DNA of 64,000 nucleotides from Thermoflavifilum aggregans (GCF_002797735.1 NZ_PGFG01000001.1:1550001-1614000); one strand, 5' to 3'; shown: positions 42,482 to 52,104, numbered from the stretch's first letter. A program made the numbers and translations. Notes: generated from the sequence alone by a model not told the origin.

Positions 42482-43087
42482 TCAGAATGTGAAGCCTAAA
42501 CCAACCTGAATGGCCTGACTTTTCCAGTTATCACGGTTATCAATATCATTGATATTCGAAAGGCCGATGACATAGCGGGCATGCACATTCAGTCGTGCAG
42601 GCAGTTCAATCCACACACCGCCGACCATGGAAAAATCGCCGTTTTTGAAGGCATTTTTCCCATTCTGAATTAAGTTTTCATGATCATTCATCAGAATTCC
42701 GTATTGCGGACCAACCTGAATAAAGAAGTGATTGGTTACACCGATGCTTGCCAGCAGGGGGATGCTCAGATAATTCAGGCGAATATTTTTCCTGTAATCA
42801 GGATTGGCAATATCGTTGTAGATATCTCCAAAGTTATTACTAACCGTAGAGGTAGATTGTACCAAATTCAATTCAGGCTGCAGGGCAAATAAGCGGGAAA
42901 TCTGCAATTTGGCATAGGCCCCGAGAGAATAATTTAATTTAAATGCATCCGTATATGATTGCCCGTCAATTTTCGTGAGATTTGCGTCGGCCTTGATACC
43001 CAGATGTATTCCGGGTTTGGTTGCCTGCTGGGCAAATGTAGTGGCAAAAATTGCCATGCACGAAGCTGTTAACAGTATCCGTTTCAT
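42482..43087 (-). CDS. Outer-membrane beta-barrel protein (porin family, OmpA-like barrel)
   Basis: The 201-residue protein starts with signal peptide MKRILLTASCMAIFATTFAQQ. It continues as short amphipathic strands (HLGIKADANLTKID, SLGAYAKLQISRLFALQPELNLVQS, NYLSIPLLASIGVTNHFFIQVGPQYGILM) to a C-terminal VGLGFTF. This is the small eight-strand barrel family common in Bacteroidota (PorT-like, outer membrane protein beta-barrel domain). Function is unknown. A TAATTTTG -7 box (43132-43139 on the other strand) is 45 bases upstream and a strong terminator follows, so it is a single-gene unit. Confidence 0.85.
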   Translation of the reverse strand: MKRILLTASCMAIFATTFAQQATKPGIHLGIKADANLTKIDGQSYTDAFKLNYSLGAYAKLQISRLFALQPELNLVQSTSTVSNNFGDIYNDIANPDYRKNIRLNYLSIPLLASIGVTNHFFIQVGPQYGILMNDHENLIQNGKNAFKNGDFSMVGGVWIELPARLNVHARYVIGLSNINDIDNRDNWKSQAIQVGLGFTF

Positions 43088-43131
43088 AATACAAATATTT
43101 TGAGGTGAAAAATATTTCCGAACATAATGCC

Positions 43132-43139
43132 AAAATTAT
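43132..43139 (-). promoter_or_regulatory. -7 box of the outer-membrane barrel gene
   Basis: On the reverse strand TAATTTTG matches TAnnTTTG exactly and would start a transcript about 40 bases before the ATG. No TTTG is seen at the -33 distance. Confidence 0.4.
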
Positions 43140-43273
43140 ACCAACTTATTTTTATTGCATTTTCTAATAAAACGAATCTCTGAATTAGTTTAACATGGAA
43201 CTAACAACTTTTAACAATTTATTACTTTTTTATTGCACGGATACACAGGATTTTTGGGGCGAAACATGGATTT

Positions 43274-44614
43274 ATGTACATCAGGCACGGTAGGTTTTGC
43301 TTTTTCCGGCATTCACCAAGGTTTGCTAGGTTATGTTTCATCTTAAGCCTTTCATGGCTTGTTTTTACCTTACCTGTTTTTTCCCAATCCTTACCATCTG
43401 AATCCGCATATCAGGATACCCTCAGACTTCAGCTAGCGCAGGCTGATTCCATGTTTTTGCAAAACAACCTCGAGCTGCTTGCCCAGCAATATCAGGTAGA
43501 TGCTGCCAGGGCGGCTATTTTACAGGCAAAGCTCTGGAATAATCCTAATTTGTCAATTTCCCAGGGATTGTATGATCCATCCGATAAAAAATGGTTTGAT
43601 CTCAGTTCATCTGGAGAAACGGCTGTTCAGCTTCAGCAACTTATTTTGCTGGCAGGAAAGCGCAACAAACAAATTTTAATAGCACGTGATCAGTATCAAT
43701 GGAATGTGTACGCATTTTTTGATTTGATGCGCACCTTGCGTTATACCCTGCATACAGATTTGTTTCAACTGTATTATGCCCAGCAATCCATCAATCTGTA
43801 CACCTATGAAATACAATCATTTCAGCGCCTGGTTCGTGTTTTGAACGAGCAATACCAGAAAGGATTTGCCGCCAAGAAAGAGGTATTGCGGTTACAGGCA
43901 CAGCTATTGGATTTGCAGAATCAGCTTGTATCCATCCAACAGCAGATTGCAGATTTGGAAGCTGAGGTTGGTATACTTCTGCGGGCACCGCGCAGTTATG
44001 TGATCCCAGAATTAGAAGCCGATAGTTTGTTGTCGCATTTAGATATGCAGCAATATGCATTGACATCCCTGATTGATACTGCGCTGAATAACCGGGCTGA
44101 TTTGCGGATGGCCGAGTTTAACCTGAAAATGAGTCAGCACAACGAACAATTGCAGAAGGCTTTGGCTGTGCCTGATTTGACGCTAGCAGTAGGATATGAT
44201 AAAAACGGAAACTATGTGCCCAATGCAAATTTAATTTCAGCCGGTTTTGATATTCCTCTTTTTAATCGCAATCAGGGAAATATTCAGGCGGCAAGAAGCC
44301 TGGTACAGTATCAACAAACACAGTTCCAACAGGCCAGGGATAATATCGTTTCAGAAGTAACAAACGCCTATCAGCAGGCATTGCAGGCGCAACGCTTATA
44401 TCAATCCGTTGACACATCTTTTTATCCATCATTTCAGCATTTGCTGGAAGAAGTAAATCTGAATTATCAGCATCGCAACATCAGCATGCTGGAATTGCTT
44501 GATATGTATGATGCCTATAAACAGGCTGTACTAGATTATCAGAATGCACAGCTAAACAGGCTGCAAACATGGGAAAAACTGAATTATGTAATTGGTCGTC
44601 CGATATTTCATTAA
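43274..44614 (+). CDS. TolC-family outer-membrane efflux protein (CzcC-like)
   Basis: The 446-residue protein has a signal peptide (FILSLSWLVFTLPVFSQS) and two OEP repeats of long helices, for example MFLQNNLELLAQQYQVDAARAAILQAKLWNNPNLSISQ and ELLDMYDAYKQAVLDYQNAQLNRLQTWEKLNYVIG, read in part. As a trimer it forms the outer-membrane duct of a tripartite pump. The adaptor gene follows 11 bases later and the RND pump gene after that, so the three make one operon. Confidence 0.92.
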   Translation: MYIRHGRFCFFRHSPRFARLCFILSLSWLVFTLPVFSQSLPSESAYQDTLRLQLAQADSMFLQNNLELLAQQYQVDAARAAILQAKLWNNPNLSISQGLYDPSDKKWFDLSSSGETAVQLQQLILLAGKRNKQILIARDQYQWNVYAFFDLMRTLRYTLHTDLFQLYYAQQSINLYTYEIQSFQRLVRVLNEQYQKGFAAKKEVLRLQAQLLDLQNQLVSIQQQIADLEAEVGILLRAPRSYVIPELEADSLLSHLDMQQYALTSLIDTALNNRADLRMAEFNLKMSQHNEQLQKALAVPDLTLAVGYDKNGNYVPNANLISAGFDIPLFNRNQGNIQAARSLVQYQQTQFQQARDNIVSEVTNAYQQALQAQRLYQSVDTSFYPSFQHLLEEVNLNYQHRNISMLELLDMYDAYKQAVLDYQNAQLNRLQTWEKLNYVIGRPIFH

Positions 44615-44625
44615 TCCGATGTGCT

Positions 44626-45732
44626 ATGTTTGAAAAAAAATTAGTTAGCCGGATTGCTGCAAGAATTTGTATAGGATTTGCCCTGCTTATATCTGCATCT
44701 TGTCAGCATCGTACTTCCCAACCACAAGCTGCCAATGATTTTCCGGTTTCTGATTCACTGATGGCTACCATACCTCTTGATACGGTAACGATGAAACCTT
44801 TTATAGATGCAGTGACATTGAATGGGAAAGTTTCTGCGGATGAAAACAAGGTGATTCATATTTACCCGATGATAAGCGGTAAGGTGTTAGATGTAAAGGC
44901 TTCATTAGGAGATTATGTTCATCGCGGACAGGAACTGGCTACCATTATGAGTGGTGATATTGCTTCGTATCAGGCAGATCTAATACAGGCTACTTCAGAT
45001 GTAAATGTTGCAAAGAAAAATCTTGATGCTACAAAAGATTTATATGAAGGTGGACTGGCTTCAGCAAAAGACTATGCAACCGCACAGGCGCAATATGAAT
45101 CAGCGCTGGCAAACCTGAAACGAGTTCAGCAGTTGCTACAGATTAATGGTGGCGGACATCAATCGCTGTCTGTTATCCGCTCACCCATTGATGGATTCAT
45201 CATCAACAGGCAGATCAATCCTGACATGATGATCCGGCCTGATAACAGCAACGAATTGTTTACCATCTCTGATCTAAAAAATGTATGGGTAATTGCCAAT
45301 GTATATGAATCCAATATTCCGGATGTACATGAGAAGGATAGCGTGCAAATCACCACACTGGCTTATCCGGATAAAGTTTTCAGAGGGCAGATTAGCCAGG
45401 TTATGCATGTACTTGATCCGGTGAATAAAGTGATGCAGGTACGTATCGTTTTGCCAAATCCTGGATATTTGCTGAAACCTGAAATGTTTGCAAGTGTTAC
45501 CGTTGTTCATCCGGATAAACAATTGATGATGTGTATACCAGACAAAGATTTGATATTTGATCACAGCCGTTATTACGTACTTGTTTACCATGGCATGCAT
45601 CATGTGGAAATCCGTCCGGTAGAAGTAGAAAAGGAAATAAACGGGGTTGCATTTATCTCATCAGGGCTTAAACCAGGAGAGCTGATTTTGGGTGATCAGC
45701 AGTTGTTGATTTATCAGGCTTTAAATCAATAA
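44626..45732 (+). CDS. RND efflux periplasmic adaptor (CzcB/CusB-like)
   Basis: The 368-residue protein has a lipoprotein-type signal (ALLISASC, Cys near residue 26). Biotinyl-lipoyl hairpin segments (VIHIYPMISGKVLDVKASLGDYVHRGQELATI), a helical hairpin, and beta-barrel (VWVIANVYESNIPDVHEKDSVQITTLAYP) follow, read in part. It links the inner-membrane pump to the TolC-like duct. ATG 44626 is chosen because it gives the lipoprotein signal; an upstream in-frame start would overlap the TolC gene without conserved sequence. Confidence 0.92.
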   Translation: MFEKKLVSRIAARICIGFALLISASCQHRTSQPQAANDFPVSDSLMATIPLDTVTMKPFIDAVTLNGKVSADENKVIHIYPMISGKVLDVKASLGDYVHRGQELATIMSGDIASYQADLIQATSDVNVAKKNLDATKDLYEGGLASAKDYATAQAQYESALANLKRVQQLLQINGGGHQSLSVIRSPIDGFIINRQINPDMMIRPDNSNELFTISDLKNVWVIANVYESNIPDVHEKDSVQITTLAYPDKVFRGQISQVMHVLDPVNKVMQVRIVLPNPGYLLKPEMFASVTVVHPDKQLMMCIPDKDLIFDHSRYYVLVYHGMHHVEIRPVEVEKEINGVAFISSGLKPGELILGDQQLLIYQALNQ

Positions 45733-45739
45733 ACCGCAT

Positions 45740-48700
45740 ATGTCAAAGTTTATTCGCGGAATTGTAGCATTTTCTCTGAAAAACAGGTTTTTTATTTTTT
45801 TCATTACTCTTATCCTTCTTGTTGCTGGCATCATCAGCTTCAAACAGATGCCTATTGAAGCATTTCCGGATGTAACCAACACACAGATTACCATTATCAC
45901 ACAATGGCCGGGTCGCAGTGCAGAAGAGGTGGAGAAGTTTGTAACGATCCCCATTGAAATTGCTATGAATCCTGTACAGAAAAAAACAAGTTTACGTTCC
46001 ACGAGCATATTTGGACTGTCAGTTGTTACAATTAATTTCCAGGATCATGTTACTGATCAGGAAGCCCGGATGCAAGTAAATTATCTGCTTCCCAATGCTG
46101 ATTTGCCTGATGGAGTTACTCCCGTGGTACAACCGCCTACTACACCTACCGGCGAAATTTATCGTTATACACTGGAAAGTAAATTTCGCAGCCCGCGTGA
46201 ATTGAAGACCATCAACGATTGGGTGGTGGATCGGGAACTGCGATCAGTACCTGGTGTAGCCGATATTGTGAGTTTTGGTGGAATGGTAAAGACGTATGAA
46301 GTGCAGGTCAATCCGCAAAAGCTTCAGGACCTGGGCATTACACCGCTGGATGTGTATTCAGCCATTGCACGAAGTAATATCAATATCGGTGGTGATATCA
46401 TTGAAAAAAACAATCAGGCCTATGTGGTGCGCGGTATTGGCTTGCTGAACGATATCCATGAAATAGAAAATGTGATTGTCACACAAATCAATGGTGTTCC
46501 CGTATTGGTAAAGGATGTGGCACATGTGGTGATTTCCAATTTGCCAAGATTAGGTGAAGTGGGCAGAACTGATGCTATAGATTCTGCAGGTAATCGAATC
46601 ATCAAAGATAATCCTGATGCGGTGGAAGGTATTGTACTGATGCGGAGAGGAGAAAATCCGGATGAAGTCATTGCCGGACTTAAACAAAAAATTGCCCAGC
46701 TGAATGACCATATCTTACCTGCTGATGTAAAAATTGTGCCGTATTATGACCGGGAAGATCTCATTCATTATGCCACACACACCGTGTTGCATAATATGAT
46801 TGAAGGCATTTTGCTGGTTACTCTTATTGTTTCCTTGTTCATGTTCAATTGGCGTACCACATTGATTGTAGCCATTATCATTCCGCTATCGTTGTTTTTT
46901 GCTTTCATGTGTCTGCGGTTGTTGGGAATGTCGGCCAACCTGTTATCATTGGGTGCTGTTGATTTCGGAATCATCATTGATGGCGCTGTGATTATGGTGG
47001 AAGGCATGTTTGTATTACTTGATCACAAAGCAAGCGATATCGGAATGGAAAGATTCAATAAGCTGGCCAAGATGGGCATGATCAAACGCAGAGGGGGTCA
47101 GCTGGCAAATTCCATCTTTTTTGCCAAGTTAATCATTATTATGGCTCTGATACCCATCTTCTCCTTTCAGAAGGTGGAAGGGAAAATGTTTTCTCCTCTG
47201 GCCTATACCCTTGGCTTTGCTTTATTAGGAGCTTCGTTTTATACACTCACACTTATACCTGTACTGATTCATTTATTGCTATACAAAAATGTACATGAAA
47301 AACGCAATCCTTTTGTAGAACTCACCACACACTGGGTGATGCGTGCTTTCCGCTTTACCTTTCAGCACAGGCGGGCAACACTTATTATTTCAGCTGTGGT
47401 AGTCATCTTTGGATTATATGCTTTCCGGTTGTTGGGAACTGAATTTTTACCAGAACTTAATGAGGGTGCACTCTGGATACGGGCACAGTTGCCCTATAGT
47501 GTTTCCTTGCAAAAAGCAGTAGAGGTAGCCAATCAGATGCGTGAAATATTAATTTCCTTTCCAGAGGTAAACAAAGTAGTATCGCAAACTGGAAGGCCGG
47601 ATGATGGTACAGATGTAACAGGATTTTACAACATTGAATTTGACGTGGCTCTTAAACCCAAATCCCAATGGCCCTCCCATCTCAGCGAAGATAAACTGAT
47701 TGCAGACATGCAACAGAAATTATCTGTTATTCCTGGTGCAGATTTAAACTTTTCCCAACCCATCAGGGATAATGTAGAAGAGGCCGTATCAGGCGTGAAG
47801 GGATCGATAGTTGTAAAAGTATTTGGTGATTCTCTAGGCTATATGCAGAGTACATGCGAGCAAATTGCTGATATTTTAAAGACTGTAAAAGGCATTGAAG
47901 ATGTAGGAGTTATTAAAAATTTGGGACAACCTGAATTGCGGATTGATCTCAATCAACAAAAAATGGCTATGTATGGTGTTGCTACACAGGATGCTCAAAC
48001 AGTCACAGAAATGGCTATTGGTGGGAAAGCCGTATCGCAACTTTATGAAGGTGTTGAGCATTTTGATATCCGTGTAAGATTTCCTGAACAATTCCGCAAA
48101 AATGCAGATGATATCGGCAATCTGCTGGTGCCAACCATTAGGGGTACGCAGGTGCCTTTGAAAGAGATTTCCTATATTAGTACTGAAACAGGTCCTTGTT
48201 TGATTTTCAGAGATAATCATCAGCGTTATTCTGCAGTCAAGTTTTCTGTAAGAGGGCGGGATATGGGAAGTGCGGTGGCAGAAGCCCAGCAAAAGGTAAA
48301 TGCTGTCATTCATCTGAAAAAAGGATATACTATGATGTGGCAGGGCGATTTTGAGAATGAACAACGTGCATCCAAACGGCTACGCCAGGTAGTGCCCATC
48401 AGTTTGCTGCTTATTTTTATTTTGCTGTATTCTATGTTTGGCAATGTCAAAGATGCCGGCCTGGTATTTTTCAATATTCCATTCGCTTTTGTGGGGGGAA
48501 CTGTTGCACTGCTCATCACGCATACCAATTTCAGTATTTCTGCAGGGATTGGATTTATTGCCTTGTTTGGAATTTGTATTTTGACAGGCGTATTGCTGAT
48601 TGGAGCATTTAAAGAGCGGCTTGACCGATGGGTTCATCAACCAGGTGCATTGACACGTTCCATCCGCGAAGGTGTAAGGGCTTACGTAAGGCCTGTGCTG

Positions 48701-48895
48701 ATGACATCTTTAATGGATATATTGGGACTATTACCTGCAGCTGTTTCCACAGGGATCGGCTCGGAAAGCTCCCGGCCACTGGCCCGAGTTGTGATAGGCG
48801 GACTTATCTTTGCAACAGCTTTTAAGCTGCTGGTATTTCCTTTGATCTTTCAGCTGGCCTATCGCAAGGTAGATTTAAGGGAGGAACAAGCATAA
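45740..48895 (+). CDS. Heavy-metal efflux RND transporter (CusA/CzcA family)
   Basis: The 1051-residue pump has the 12-helix RND layout with two large periplasmic loops. The family start IRGIVAFSLKNRFFIFFITLIL and PIEAFPDVTNTQITIITQWPGRSAEEVEKFVTIPIE are clear. In transmembrane helix 4, GAVDFGIIIDGAVIMVEG keeps the D-D-E charge pattern of CzcA-type (HME1) pumps, unlike the copper/silver CusA form. Divalent Zn, Co, Cd or Ni export is thus favoured. It is the last gene of the operon and no dedicated regulator is adjacent. Confidence 0.94.
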   Translation: MSKFIRGIVAFSLKNRFFIFFITLILLVAGIISFKQMPIEAFPDVTNTQITIITQWPGRSAEEVEKFVTIPIEIAMNPVQKKTSLRSTSIFGLSVVTINFQDHVTDQEARMQVNYLLPNADLPDGVTPVVQPPTTPTGEIYRYTLESKFRSPRELKTINDWVVDRELRSVPGVADIVSFGGMVKTYEVQVNPQKLQDLGITPLDVYSAIARSNINIGGDIIEKNNQAYVVRGIGLLNDIHEIENVIVTQINGVPVLVKDVAHVVISNLPRLGEVGRTDAIDSAGNRIIKDNPDAVEGIVLMRRGENPDEVIAGLKQKIAQLNDHILPADVKIVPYYDREDLIHYATHTVLHNMIEGILLVTLIVSLFMFNWRTTLIVAIIIPLSLFFAFMCLRLLGMSANLLSLGAVDFGIIIDGAVIMVEGMFVLLDHKASDIGMERFNKLAKMGMIKRRGGQLANSIFFAKLIIIMALIPIFSFQKVEGKMFSPLAYTLGFALLGASFYTLTLIPVLIHLLLYKNVHEKRNPFVELTTHWVMRAFRFTFQHRRATLIISAVVVIFGLYAFRLLGTEFLPELNEGALWIRAQLPYSVSLQKAVEVANQMREILISFPEVNKVVSQTGRPDDGTDVTGFYNIEFDVALKPKSQWPSHLSEDKLIADMQQKLSVIPGADLNFSQPIRDNVEEAVSGVKGSIVVKVFGDSLGYMQSTCEQIADILKTVKGIEDVGVIKNLGQPELRIDLNQQKMAMYGVATQDAQTVTEMAIGGKAVSQLYEGVEHFDIRVRFPEQFRKNADDIGNLLVPTIRGTQVPLKEISYISTETGPCLIFRDNHQRYSAVKFSVRGRDMGSAVAEAQQKVNAVIHLKKGYTMMWQGDFENEQRASKRLRQVVPISLLLIFILLYSMFGNVKDAGLVFFNIPFAFVGGTVALLITHTNFSISAGIGFIALFGICILTGVLLIGAFKERLDRWVHQPGALTRSIREGVRAYVRPVLMTSLMDILGLLPAAVSTGIGSESSRPLARVVIGGLIFATAFKLLVFPLIFQLAYRKVDLREEQA

Positions 48896-48898
48896 ACC

Positions 48899-49417
48899 TT
48901 ATTTCTTAAGCATCCAGGCTGGTGGCTCATCTGCTGAAGGCCCGTACAGGCCAGGCACGGAGACATTCAGCAAACGCAGATAAACCATCAGTTCAGCCCT
49001 ATGATGAATGAGATGATGCAGGCTAAACCACCGGATTACTTGTATTCGCTTCCCTTCAAGAATGATCGCATTTCCATTGCGTATGACCCAGTTTTGCAAC
49101 AAATGCGCATCGTTGGTGGCTTTAATTGCCTGCAACACTTGTTCCCGCACGTCAGAAAAAGTGCGCAGCAGTGTAGCTTGCGATTCCGGAAGTTCCCGAC
49201 GACGAGGAGGAGACTGTGCAAAATCTCTTTCCGGTTCCTGCAGGATAATCAGTATGAATCTTGGCAGCGTGGCTATGTGCGAAGCAAGCTGGCCAAGTGA
49301 CATAGATTTTTCATGAGGTTTCCATGAAAAATGAGCTTCGGGTACACGTGCAAGTGCCGTGCTTGTAAGGCCGAATTCTCTTTCGAGATCCTGTTGCAGA
49401 AATGTTTTAATATCCAT
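48899..49417 (-). CDS. DinB-family protein
   Basis: The 172-residue protein has a four-helix DinB fold signature: KTFLQQDLEREFGLTSTALARV, SMSLGQLASHIATLPRF with metal His, and IRWFSLHHLIHHRAELMVYLRLL with the later His residues. The three His would bind a divalent metal. Many DinB proteins are thiol transferases or have unknown roles. It is convergent with the RND gene, three bases apart. Confidence 0.88.
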   Translation of the reverse strand: MDIKTFLQQDLEREFGLTSTALARVPEAHFSWKPHEKSMSLGQLASHIATLPRFILIILQEPERDFAQSPPRRRELPESQATLLRTFSDVREQVLQAIKATNDAHLLQNWVIRNGNAIILEGKRIQVIRWFSLHHLIHHRAELMVYLRLLNVSVPGLYGPSADEPPAWMLKK

Positions 49418-49457
49418 AGTAAAATGAAATGAAAATGCGTGAAAATAATGAGTTTAT

Positions 49458-50108
49458 TTATGTATTATGTTCCCTGTAACCTGCACGATAAAACACATAT
49501 CGGATGGTACCGTAGCTGTATCGCAGGTATTTGCTGATATGTGCAGGTTTGATCCATTGCGCATCCAGAATATCTTCTTCAATCTGTGGAACTGTTAATT
49601 CTGTTCCCGTAAATTTCATTTTAAACCAATGTGTTTTTTTAAGGGTTTGTTCCTTCGTATATCGATCGTTGTAAACATGATAGGTGTGGCAAATAAGATG
49701 CTCTATTTCTACATGATACAGTCCCGTTTCTTCGCGCACTTCCCTTAAAGCCGTTTGCTGAGGATCATCACCCTCTTCAATTTTCCCTTTAGGCAAATCC
49801 CATTTACCTAACCGAAAAATCAACAACACATCTTGTTGCTCATTTGTAATCAATCCGCCTGCCGCCTCGCGTATCACAAACTTCCGGCTGATATCTTCGA
49901 ATATCGTTTGTATGTCCTGTGATTCAATGATAGAGGCTTCTCTTTCTCCTTGTTGCAACTGCTGAATGGCAGTTTGTATGTCCCCGGATGTTTTATTTAT
50001 TAGATATTTTTCCCATGATGAAGCCGGTAGTATAATTTCAGGAATATCGGACAACTGTTCACATATAATCAAGGGTTTTTCCTGTATCCAGATGATATGT
50101 GGTTCCAT
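49458..50108 (-). CDS. Nudix hydrolase with N-terminal extension
   Basis: The 216-residue protein carries a full Nudix box, GKIEEGDDPQQTALREVREETG (residues about 110-131), followed by IEHLICHTYHVYNDRY. The first 80 residues (including SSWEKYLINKTSGDIQTAIQQL) are an extra domain outside the core fold. Substrates are nucleoside diphosphate derivatives, not further defined. ATG 50108 is chosen over a TTG two codons upstream. A TATTTTTG box on this strand (50127-50134) is a likely -7 element. Confidence 0.88.
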   Translation of the reverse strand: MEPHIIWIQEKPLIICEQLSDIPEIILPASSWEKYLINKTSGDIQTAIQQLQQGEREASIIESQDIQTIFEDISRKFVIREAAGGLITNEQQDVLLIFRLGKWDLPKGKIEEGDDPQQTALREVREETGLYHVEIEHLICHTYHVYNDRYTKEQTLKKTHWFKMKFTGTELTVPQIEEDILDAQWIKPAHISKYLRYSYGTIRYVFYRAGYREHNT

Positions 50109-50197
50109 AAGCAATCAAATTCATTTCAAAAATAAAATTTATTCATGGCATAACAGCATAACGAATAGATGTTCCCTTGTTTTCATAAAAATTTAAT

Positions 50198-50205
50198 TAG
50201 GTTTG
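50198..50205 (+). promoter_or_regulatory. -7 box directly before pyrE
   Basis: TAGGTTTG is a perfect TAnnTTTG box ending four bases before the pyrE ATG, with TTG (50177-50179) 18 bases upstream as a weak -33. The transcript would start at or beside the ATG, so pyrE may be translated from a leaderless message. Confidence 0.5.
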
Positions 50206-50209
50206 CGGC

Positions 50210-50842
50210 ATGGAAACTGCGCATCAGGTAGCTGAGAAGCTGCTTTTCATCAATGCCGTAAAATTGAGTCCAGATAAGCCTTTCACCTGGGCTTCCGGAT
50301 GGAAATCGCCCATTTATTGTGACAACCGTCGTATTCTTTCTTTTCCCTATATCCGGGATTATATCAAATCTGAATTAAGCAATTTGATTGATCAGCGTTT
50401 TCCGGATGCAGAAGTAATTGCAGGTGTAGCCACGGCTGGTATTGCACATGGTGTGTTGGCGGCAGATTTGCTGAAGCTGGGTTTTGTGTATGTACGTTCA
50501 GGCCGGAAGGATCATGGTTTGGGTAATCAGATTGAAGGCTTTTTTAATCCCGGCCAAAAAATCGTTGTGGTTGAGGATCTGATATCGACCGGTGGGAGCA
50601 GTTTGCAGGCCTGTGAAGTTTTAAAGGCTGCCGGAGGAGATGTAAAAGGTGTGGTTGCTGTATTTGATTACGGATTTGATCATGCACGAAAATCTTTTCA
50701 GCAGGCGGGCATTGCTGTGTACGCATTGAGTCATTATGAAGCATTGCTGGAGGTGGCTCTGCAGAAAGGCATGATTCAGCAGGAGCAGTTATCTGTTTTG
50801 CAGCAATGGCGGCAATCGCCTGATACCTGGGGACAGGGATGA
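50210..50842 (+). CDS. pyrE: Orotate phosphoribosyltransferase
   Basis: The 210-residue enzyme has the PyrE start VAEKLLFINAVKLSPDKPFTWASGWKSPIYCDNR (read in part), IAGVATAGIAHGVLAADLL, the flexible-loop KDHGLGNQIEG and the PRPP loop KIVVVEDLISTGGSS. It makes OMP from orotate and PRPP in pyrimidine synthesis. The start is fixed by the family N-terminus, which makes the near-zero distance to the -7 box meaningful. It is convergent with a LacI-type gene seven bases away. Confidence 0.96.
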   Translation: METAHQVAEKLLFINAVKLSPDKPFTWASGWKSPIYCDNRRILSFPYIRDYIKSELSNLIDQRFPDAEVIAGVATAGIAHGVLAADLLKLGFVYVRSGRKDHGLGNQIEGFFNPGQKIVVVEDLISTGGSSLQACEVLKAAGGDVKGVVAVFDYGFDHARKSFQQAGIAVYALSHYEALLEVALQKGMIQQEQLSVLQQWRQSPDTWGQG

Positions 50843-50849
50843 TGCATGT

Positions 50850-51887
50850 TTAAACCGTGTTTTTTTCCTGCACGTGAAGCACAAGCCTGGGGCTAACTGT
50901 AATGCGTCGGGCAGATACTGGCCCGCCATGTTGTGCTTTTTCCTCTATAGCCTGGATCAGCAGCTGCATGGCTTTTTGTCCCTGTTCATAGGGAAATTGT
51001 TCAAGCGATGCCATGGGAGGATGGGCTACATATTTGTTGATGTGGAGATTGGCAAAACTTACAATGGCTATCTTGTCGCTGATTTCGGGACGTTGTTGCC
51101 TGAGCTCATGCATGAGTTCGAGAGCGACATAATCATTAAAAGCCAGAATAGCCGTGGGTTTTCGCTTATAATCACACAATTCCCTGAGTGCGTGGGCAGT
51201 ACCTGAAGGACTCAGATCGGTAAACAGGGTCAGATTGGGATCGTATTTCAGCCGGTTTTTTTCCATGGCCAGGCGATAGCCCTGCAACCTTTGCATACTT
51301 GCAGGTAATGACTGAGGTCCGTTGATCAGGGCAATGATGCGATGTCCCTGGCGCAACAAAAAGCGTACGGCTTTCATGGTACCTTCTACCAGATCGGCCT
51401 CCACGGCCCATATTTGCGGCATGTCGGGCACACAATCAAAAAACACCAGCGGTAACCGTTGTTTTAGCAACCGTTGATAATAATCATATTGTTTCACTTG
51501 CTTAGCAATAGACAGGATCAATCCATCCACATGATGCCGCTTCATGGTTTCAATGACTCTTTGTTCCTGCTGTTCGTCATCGTGCGACTGGCCTATAAGC
51601 ACAGTATAATCATGCTGAAGAGCCATGTCTTCAATACCTGAAACGGCTTTTGAAAAAAATTCTTCTGCCAGATCGGCTACAATCACACCCACCGTAAATG
51701 TTCTGCGTTTCTGAAAATATATTGCCAGCTGATTGGGCTCATAACCTAATTCAGCTGCTACCTGTTTTACTCGTTCACGTGTATCTTTTCCGATGCTGGG
51801 ATGATCGTGCAACGCGCGTGATACAGCTGAAGGAGAAATACCTACAATTTTTGCAATTTCTTTGATGGTGGGCATGCGTGACGACAT
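50850..51887 (-). CDS. LacI family transcriptional regulator
   Basis: The 345-residue repressor has the N-terminal HTH (TIKEIAKIVGISPSAVSRALHDHPSIG), hinge (LGYEPNQLAIYFQKRR) and a sugar-sensor domain (TVGVIVADLAEEFFSKAVSGIEDMA onward). A likely promoter lies just upstream on its strand (TAATTTCG in sense at 51910-51917). A perfect LacI-family palindrome sits at 52105-52114. The nearest carbohydrate gene is the GH78-type rhamnosidase 600 bases away, which it may control (inference). Confidence 0.93.
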   Translation of the reverse strand: MSSRMPTIKEIAKIVGISPSAVSRALHDHPSIGKDTRERVKQVAAELGYEPNQLAIYFQKRRTFTVGVIVADLAEEFFSKAVSGIEDMALQHDYTVLIGQSHDDEQQEQRVIETMKRHHVDGLILSIAKQVKQYDYYQRLLKQRLPLVFFDCVPDMPQIWAVEADLVEGTMKAVRFLLRQGHRIIALINGPQSLPASMQRLQGYRLAMEKNRLKYDPNLTLFTDLSPSGTAHALRELCDYKRKPTAILAFNDYVALELMHELRQQRPEISDKIAIVSFANLHINKYVAHPPMASLEQFPYEQGQKAMQLLIQAIEEKAQHGGPVSARRITVSPRLVLHVQEKNTV

Positions 51888-51960
51888 TTACTTGCACTTT
51901 AAGCCTAGCCGAAATTACATATTATCGCCTGTTTCAGAAAAGCCGTTCAGTAACCACATA

Positions 51961-51985
51961 AAAAGAAAGAACCCGCGAAGGGTTC
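51961..51985 (-). terminator. Rho-independent terminator in the lacI-type upstream region
   Basis: On the reverse strand GAACCC, loop TTCGC, GGGTTC form six pairs, extended by AAG with TTT, followed by TTTCTTTTTATG. It points toward the LacI-type gene but lies 73 bases before it, so it ends some other transcript. Confidence 0.7.
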
Positions 51986-52061
51986 CTTCTCCCATAACCA
52001 ATCACAAATGTGTACTCACCAAATAAATGGTACAATCACCAACAGGCAGTCAGTATTGCAT
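51961..52061 (-). ncRNA. Candidate small RNA between LacI operator and lacI-type gene
   Basis: A perfect -7 box on this strand (TAGTTTTG in sense, 52065-52072) and the terminator at 51961-51985 bracket about 100 bases with no ORF beyond three codons. A separate promoter-like TAATTTCG before the LacI-type gene suggests that gene does not need read-through. The transcript could therefore be an independent small RNA or an attenuated leader. Homology is not recognised. Confidence 0.35.
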
Positions 52062-52104
52062 CAACAAAACTAACATAAAAACCAGTTGATGAACCCCTTG
52101 TTGT

